DNA of 9,871 bases, taken from positions 1-9,871 of the forward strand of contig JASLXW010000117.1 in NCBI GenBank assembly GCA_030740135.1, in the 5' to 3' direction. The position numbers were made by a program, and so were the translations under genes. This DNA comes from Nitrospinota bacterium. Lineage in GTDB: Bacteria; UBA8248; JACPRG01. Below the pieces are notes generated by a model. That model was not told where the DNA came from and made no database searches. It saw only the letters and a list, made by a program, of their open reading frames with translations. Numbering within the stretch: the first letter of the stretch is position 1; each line of letters opens with the position of its first letter. This document shows, in pieces, positions 6,891 through 9,871 of this stretch.

Positions 6891-7910
6891 ATGAAAATCC
6901 TCCTGATGGGAACCCCCGAATTCGCCGTTCCGACCCTCGACGCCCTGCTGGCCTCCTCCCACGAGCTCATCGGCGTCGTCACACAGCCGGACGCGCCCGC
7001 CGGCCGGGGCAGGAAGCTGCGGCCCCCGCCGGTCAAGCAAAGGGCGGTGGAGGCCGGCGTTGCCGTTTATCAGCCGCCGCGGCCGGTCCGGGAACTCTGG
7101 CCGGCCCTGTCGCCGGACCTCATTGTCGTGGTCGCATACGGGCACATCTTGAAATCCGACCTCCTCGATTGGCCGCCGCTCGGGTGCGTCAACCTGCACG
7201 CCTCCCTCCTGCCCCGGCGCCGCGGGGCGGCGCCCATCCAATGGGCGTTGATCGAGGGAGATAAGGAAACCGGGGTCACTTCCATGCAAATGGTGGAGAA
7301 GCTCGACGTCGGGGACATCCTTTTGCGGCGGCGATGCCCGATCTCGCCGGATGAGACCGCGGAGTCGCTCTCCGAAAAGCTGTCGGGGCTGGCCGCGGCG
7401 GTTTGCATGGAGACGATCGATTCCTTGGGGGCGGGGATGCTCACGCCCATCCCCCAGGATGAAGCGTTGGCGACGTATGCCCCGAAGCTCAAAAAAGAAG
7501 ACGCCGTATTGGATTGGAACCGGGAAGCGGCGGCCATCTGCCGCCGTATCCGGGGACTCCGCCCCTGGCCCGTCGCCAGAACCCGGTGGATGGCCCGCGG
7601 CGGAGACGGGGCGGCCGGTGAAAACGGCGGTGAAAATTGGCTTCGGGTCTGGATGGCCGAGCCCGAGTCCGAGGAATCCACGGATGACAAAGATTTGAAG
7701 AAACCAGGGAATTGCGTGGAAGCGATGGGTGTTCCCCCGGGTTCCATCGGCGGATTTCAGGAGGGTCCGCCGGGCCGGAGAGGGATCCGCGTCGCCGCCG
7801 CCGATGGGTGGGTGCTCCTGACGGAGGTTCAACCGGAAGGAAAGCGACGGATGGATGCCAAGGCGTTTTGGCAGGGATATCGACTGCCGGAAGGGGCCGT
7901 TGTGATCTAG
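6891..7910 (+). CDS. fmt: Methionyl-tRNA formyltransferase, with expanded C-terminal linkers
   Basis: 339 residues against about 315 for the family. It transfers a formyl group from 10-formyltetrahydrofolate to methionyl-initiator tRNA. The N-terminal GART-type domain begins MKILLMGTPEFAVPTL; PDAPAGRGRKL (33-43) is the tRNA-contacting loop and NLHASLLPRRRGAAPIQ (101-117) the folate/formyl site. Catalytic N101, H103 and D139 (in LDVGDIL) line up with E. coli N108, H110 and D146. The C-terminal OB-like domain has GLRPWPVARTRW and WVLLTEVQPEGKRRM, ending in FWQGYRLPEG. Two stretches of this domain look expanded: a Gly-rich loop around 236-249 and an acidic/basic segment around 259-279. The second is encoded by DNA resembling the intergenic repeats (separate entry). 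GGAGAGG lies 8 nt upstream of the ATG. It is likely cotranscribed with def. Confidence 0.96.
   Translation: MKILLMGTPEFAVPTLDALLASSHELIGVVTQPDAPAGRGRKLRPPPVKQRAVEAGVAVYQPPRPVRELWPALSPDLIVVVAYGHILKSDLLDWPPLGCVNLHASLLPRRRGAAPIQWALIEGDKETGVTSMQMVEKLDVGDILLRRRCPISPDETAESLSEKLSGLAAAVCMETIDSLGAGMLTPIPQDEALATYAPKLKKEDAVLDWNREAAAICRRIRGLRPWPVARTRWMARGGDGAAGENGGENWLRVWMAEPESEESTDDKDLKKPGNCVEAMGVPPGSIGGFQEGPPGRRGIRVAAADGWVLLTEVQPEGKRRMDAKAFWQGYRLPEGAVVI
7675..7724 (+). repeat. Degenerate copy of the 9-bp-unit repeat inside fmt
   Basis: Positions 7675-7695 match the left arm of pair 1 (3314-3334) at 18 of 21 bases without gaps: AATCCAC, then GAT, ACA and AGATT in register. After skipping about one unit, TTGAAGAAA corresponds to TTGAAAAA. 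The right part, AATTGCGTGGAAGCG (7710-7724), resembles AATCTGTGGATGCG from the copy before rsmB (7997-8010). The segment is AT-richer than the flanking fmt sequence and encodes Fmt residues about 262-278 in frame. Confidence 0.6.
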
Positions 7911-7946
7911 CCCTCCTGTCGTGGCGGCCGCGCCCGGTTTGGATAA

Positions 7947-8007
7947 ATCCACAATTACACGGCTTAGAAAAAAGGGGTTTGTTTTGAGATATACGAAATC
8001 TGTGGAT
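7947..8007. repeat. Inverted repeat pair 3 of the 9-bp-unit family, decayed
   Basis: The left arm ATCCACAATTACACGG starts at 7947 and is followed by an A-rich stretch. The right arm GAAATCTGTGGAT (7995-8007) is, reversed, ATCCACAGATTTC, so the arms pair apart from one missing base. It occupies most of the 118-bp gap between fmt and rsmB and ends 21 bp before the rsmB start codon, as the priA-side array does before priA. Confidence 0.7.
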
Positions 8008-8028
8008 GCGCTTCCTTTGGGCTGAGAG

Positions 8029-9450
8029 ATGGGCGGAACGGCGGTTCGGAGACGGTCGGCGGGGAAAACGGATCGGGGCGCTCGCGGGGTTGCGCTGGAC
8101 TTGATCCAGGACGCCGGACGCCGCGGCGTCCGGCTGGATGAGCGGTTGAGGGGGTGTGAAGCGAGAAAGTCCCTCGACGCGAAAGACCAGGCGTTCGTCC
8201 GGGAGCTGGCTTACGGAACGTTGCGATGGCGGGGCCGGCTGGACCTGGCGCTGTCGCATTGCCTTTCCGGAAGCGCCGAAAAGCTTCCCCCGGTTGTCCT
8301 GAACGTCCTGCGTCTGGGCGCTTACCAGATCCTCTTCACGGATCGGATTCCCCCTTGGGCGGCCGTCAATGAAGCCGTCGGTCAGGTCCGGGCAAGGGGG
8401 TTCGCCGGGCTTGCGGGTTTGGTCAACGGGGTCCTGAGGCGTCTGGCCCGGGAGGCCGAGCGCTGGAGGCGAACCGAGGATGCGGCCCCGCCAAAGGACG
8501 CGGACGCGTTGGCCGACGCCGAGTCCCACCCGCGTTGGATGGTCCGGCGATGGGCGCGGCGGTGGGGGCTGGAAGGGGCGGTCCGCGTCTGCCGCGCGAA
8601 CAACGCGGCGGGCCCCCTGACGCTGAGGGTGAACCGGCGCCGCTCGACGCCGGAGGCCCTGGAGGCGGCGCTTCGGTCGGCGGGCGCCGAGGTGGCGCGG
8701 GGGCGGATCTCTTCCGAGGTCCTGATCGTCCGGGGAGGAGGAGGCGTGCGGACCCTGCCCGGTTTTCGGGACGGATGGTTTGCCGTCCAGGATGAAGCGG
8801 CGGCCCTCATGGCCCCGCTTCTGGGTGTCCGTCCGGGGGAACGGGTGTGGGACGTGTGCGCGGGTCCCGGCGGGAAAACAGCGCACCTCGCCGAATTGAT
8901 GGAGGACGAAGGCCGGCTTCTGGCGACGGACCCGCACCGGACCCGGTTGGCGCGGGTGGTGGAGAACGCGCGCCGCATGGGGTTGCGGTCGGTGTCCCCC
9001 GTCCGCGGCGGAATGGACGTTGCGCGCGGCGAGGCGTTTGACGCCGTTTTGGTGGACGCCCCCTGCTCCGGCCTGGGCGTGCTCCGGCGCCACCCCGAGG
9101 CGAAGTGGAACAAGACCGAAGCGGATATCCTGCGCCTGAGTGAGTTGGCGCTGAAGATTCTGGGGACGGCGTCGCGTGCGGTGCGGCGGGGGGGGGAATT
9201 GCTCTATTGCGTGTGCTCCCTCGAGGAGGAGGAGGCCGGCCGGGTCGTTCAGGCCTTCGAGCAAAGCGCGGAGGGCGCCCGTTTTCAACGCGAAGACCTC
9301 TCGGCGCGATTGCCCGACGGGCTCTCTTCCGCCCGGCGGTTCGTTGATCGGTCCGGGTGCTTCGCCCTGCGTCCCGGCGACGCCGGAACGGATGGGTTTT
9401 TCGCCGCCGGATGGAGGCGGATCTCTCCGGAGGACCGGAGAAGCGAATGA
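8029..9450 (+). CDS. rsmB: 16S rRNA (cytosine-967-C5)-methyltransferase
   Basis: 473 residues, slightly longer than the usual 430-450. It methylates C5 of C967 in 16S rRNA using S-adenosylmethionine. An N-terminal NusB-like RNA-binding domain (about 17-155) includes DQAFVRELAYGTLRWRGRLD and IPPWAAVNEAVGQVR. A SHPRWMVRRW linker leads to the Rossmann methyltransferase domain. Motif I is CAGPGGKT (277-284). The motif IV Cys is C346 in DAPCSGLGVLRRHPEAKW. Motif VI reads YCVCSLEEEE with the catalytic Cys at C396; the common form is YSTCS, so the two residues before it are unusual. The C-terminus DGFFAAGWRR is family-typical. A nine-G tract at 9188-9196 encodes RGG just before motif VI and the frame is intact. 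The Shine-Dalgarno before the ATG is weak. It overlaps the next gene by ATGA, which suggests translational coupling. Confidence 0.96.
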   Translation: MGGTAVRRRSAGKTDRGARGVALDLIQDAGRRGVRLDERLRGCEARKSLDAKDQAFVRELAYGTLRWRGRLDLALSHCLSGSAEKLPPVVLNVLRLGAYQILFTDRIPPWAAVNEAVGQVRARGFAGLAGLVNGVLRRLAREAERWRRTEDAAPPKDADALADAESHPRWMVRRWARRWGLEGAVRVCRANNAAGPLTLRVNRRRSTPEALEAALRSAGAEVARGRISSEVLIVRGGGGVRTLPGFRDGWFAVQDEAAALMAPLLGVRPGERVWDVCAGPGGKTAHLAELMEDEGRLLATDPHRTRLARVVENARRMGLRSVSPVRGGMDVARGEAFDAVLVDAPCSGLGVLRRHPEAKWNKTEADILRLSELALKILGTASRAVRRGGELLYCVCSLEEEEAGRVVQAFEQSAEGARFQREDLSARLPDGLSSARRFVDRSGCFALRPGDAGTDGFFAAGWRRISPEDRRSE

Positions 9451-9871
9451 CGGTGTTCATGAAGGTGATTCGCTTTTTTCTGTTCTTGATCCTCATCGTG
9501 GGCGCAAGCGCGGTCAGCGGTTATGTGGCCATGAAGGTGGTCCTGGGCGGAGGGGAGGTCCCGGTCCCATCCGTGTCCGGGAAGCACATCGTCGAGGCGC
9601 TGGAGATCATGGGCCAGTCCGATCTGGGACTGGGGATCCGGGGCCAGGAGTTTGACCCGGTCGTGGCGAAGCACAACGTCATCCGGCAGGACCCGCCGGC
9701 GGGGCGCCGGGTGAAGCGCGGGCGGCGGGTGTCCGTCATCCTCAGTAAGGGCCCCCGGGAGGCGCGGGTGCCCGAGGTGCGGGGGGAGTCCTGGAACCGG
9801 GCGGTCAATATCCTGAAGGCGATGGGGTTCAAGGTGGGCCGGGTCGCCTGGGTGGAATCGAAATCCGACCA
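9447..9871 (+). CDS. Membrane-anchored PASTA-domain protein (3' end outside window)
   Basis: 141 codons are visible, open at the right edge. The ATG overlaps the rsmB stop (ATGA) and has GGAG (9437-9440) 6 nt upstream. An N-terminal hydrophobic segment (about residues 8-33, IRFFLFLILIVGASAVSGYV) forms one membrane anchor or an uncleaved signal. The first PASTA domain (about 37-102) starts EVPVPSVSGK and ends VIRQDPPAG...GRRVSVILSKGP. A second begins RVPEVRGESWNRAVNILKAMGF at 107. PASTA domains bind muropeptides and beta-lactams in Ser/Thr kinases and penicillin-binding proteins, but no kinase or transpeptidase domain precedes them here. A stand-alone PASTA protein next to rsmB is, from my recollection, typical of deltaproteobacteria-like genomes, where rpe often follows. 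A cell-wall sensing or scaffold role is inferred only. Confidence 0.88.
   Translation, partial: MTVFMKVIRFFLFLILIVGASAVSGYVAMKVVLGGGEVPVPSVSGKHIVEALEIMGQSDLGLGIRGQEFDPVVAKHNVIRQDPPAGRRVKRGRRVSVILSKGPREARVPEVRGESWNRAVNILKAMGFKVGRVAWVESKSD

Noticed and set aside
6690..9288. Long - strand open frames opposite fmt and rsmB
   Set aside because: Low-complexity Arg/Pro-rich translations with no start signals; the + strand genes carry all family motifs.

Overview
The window reads as a GC-rich bacterial chromosome segment with a Gram-negative, deltaproteobacteria-like housekeeping core. The right two thirds carry, all on the + strand, priA, def, fmt, rsmB and the start of a membrane-anchored PASTA protein. 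To my knowledge this order (without the DUF116 gene often seen) recurs in Geobacter-like Desulfobacterota and other GC-rich phyla. I cannot place the organism more closely from the sequence alone.

Layout. Bases 1-473 are markedly AT-richer than the rest and hold only what looks like the tail of a + strand gene (3-113) plus two small inverted repeats. Next come, on the - strand, a tiny lipoprotein gene (474-731) and an operon-like trio read right to left: an SDR oxidoreductase (2469-3221), a nucleoside/cytosine-type deaminase (1862-2332) and a creatininase-family amidohydrolase (955-1779). The 361 bp between the trio and priA is filled with inverted copies of a repeat built from 9-bp units. 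priA (3583-5910) is followed by a hairpin-rich 339-bp gap with a good sigma70-type promoter (6150-6178) in front of def-fmt. rsmB follows after another copy of the repeat, and its stop codon overlaps the start of the PASTA gene (ATGA).

How the genes work together. PriA restarts stalled replication forks. Def and Fmt are the two ends of the N-formylmethionine cycle. RsmB methylates 16S rRNA. The PASTA protein is probably an envelope protein translated with RsmB. The - strand trio has the look of a small catabolic or salvage pathway (amide or lactam hydrolysis, deamination, alcohol/ketone oxidoreduction), but its substrate cannot be read from the sequence.

The most interesting signal is the repeat family (core like AATCCACAGATTACAC / GATCCGCAGATTAC). 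It forms inverted pairs in at least two intergenic regions, and a recognisable degenerate copy lies in frame inside the fmt coding sequence, in a linker of the C-terminal domain. This resembles the behaviour of Rickettsia palindromic elements, although no relationship in sequence is claimed.
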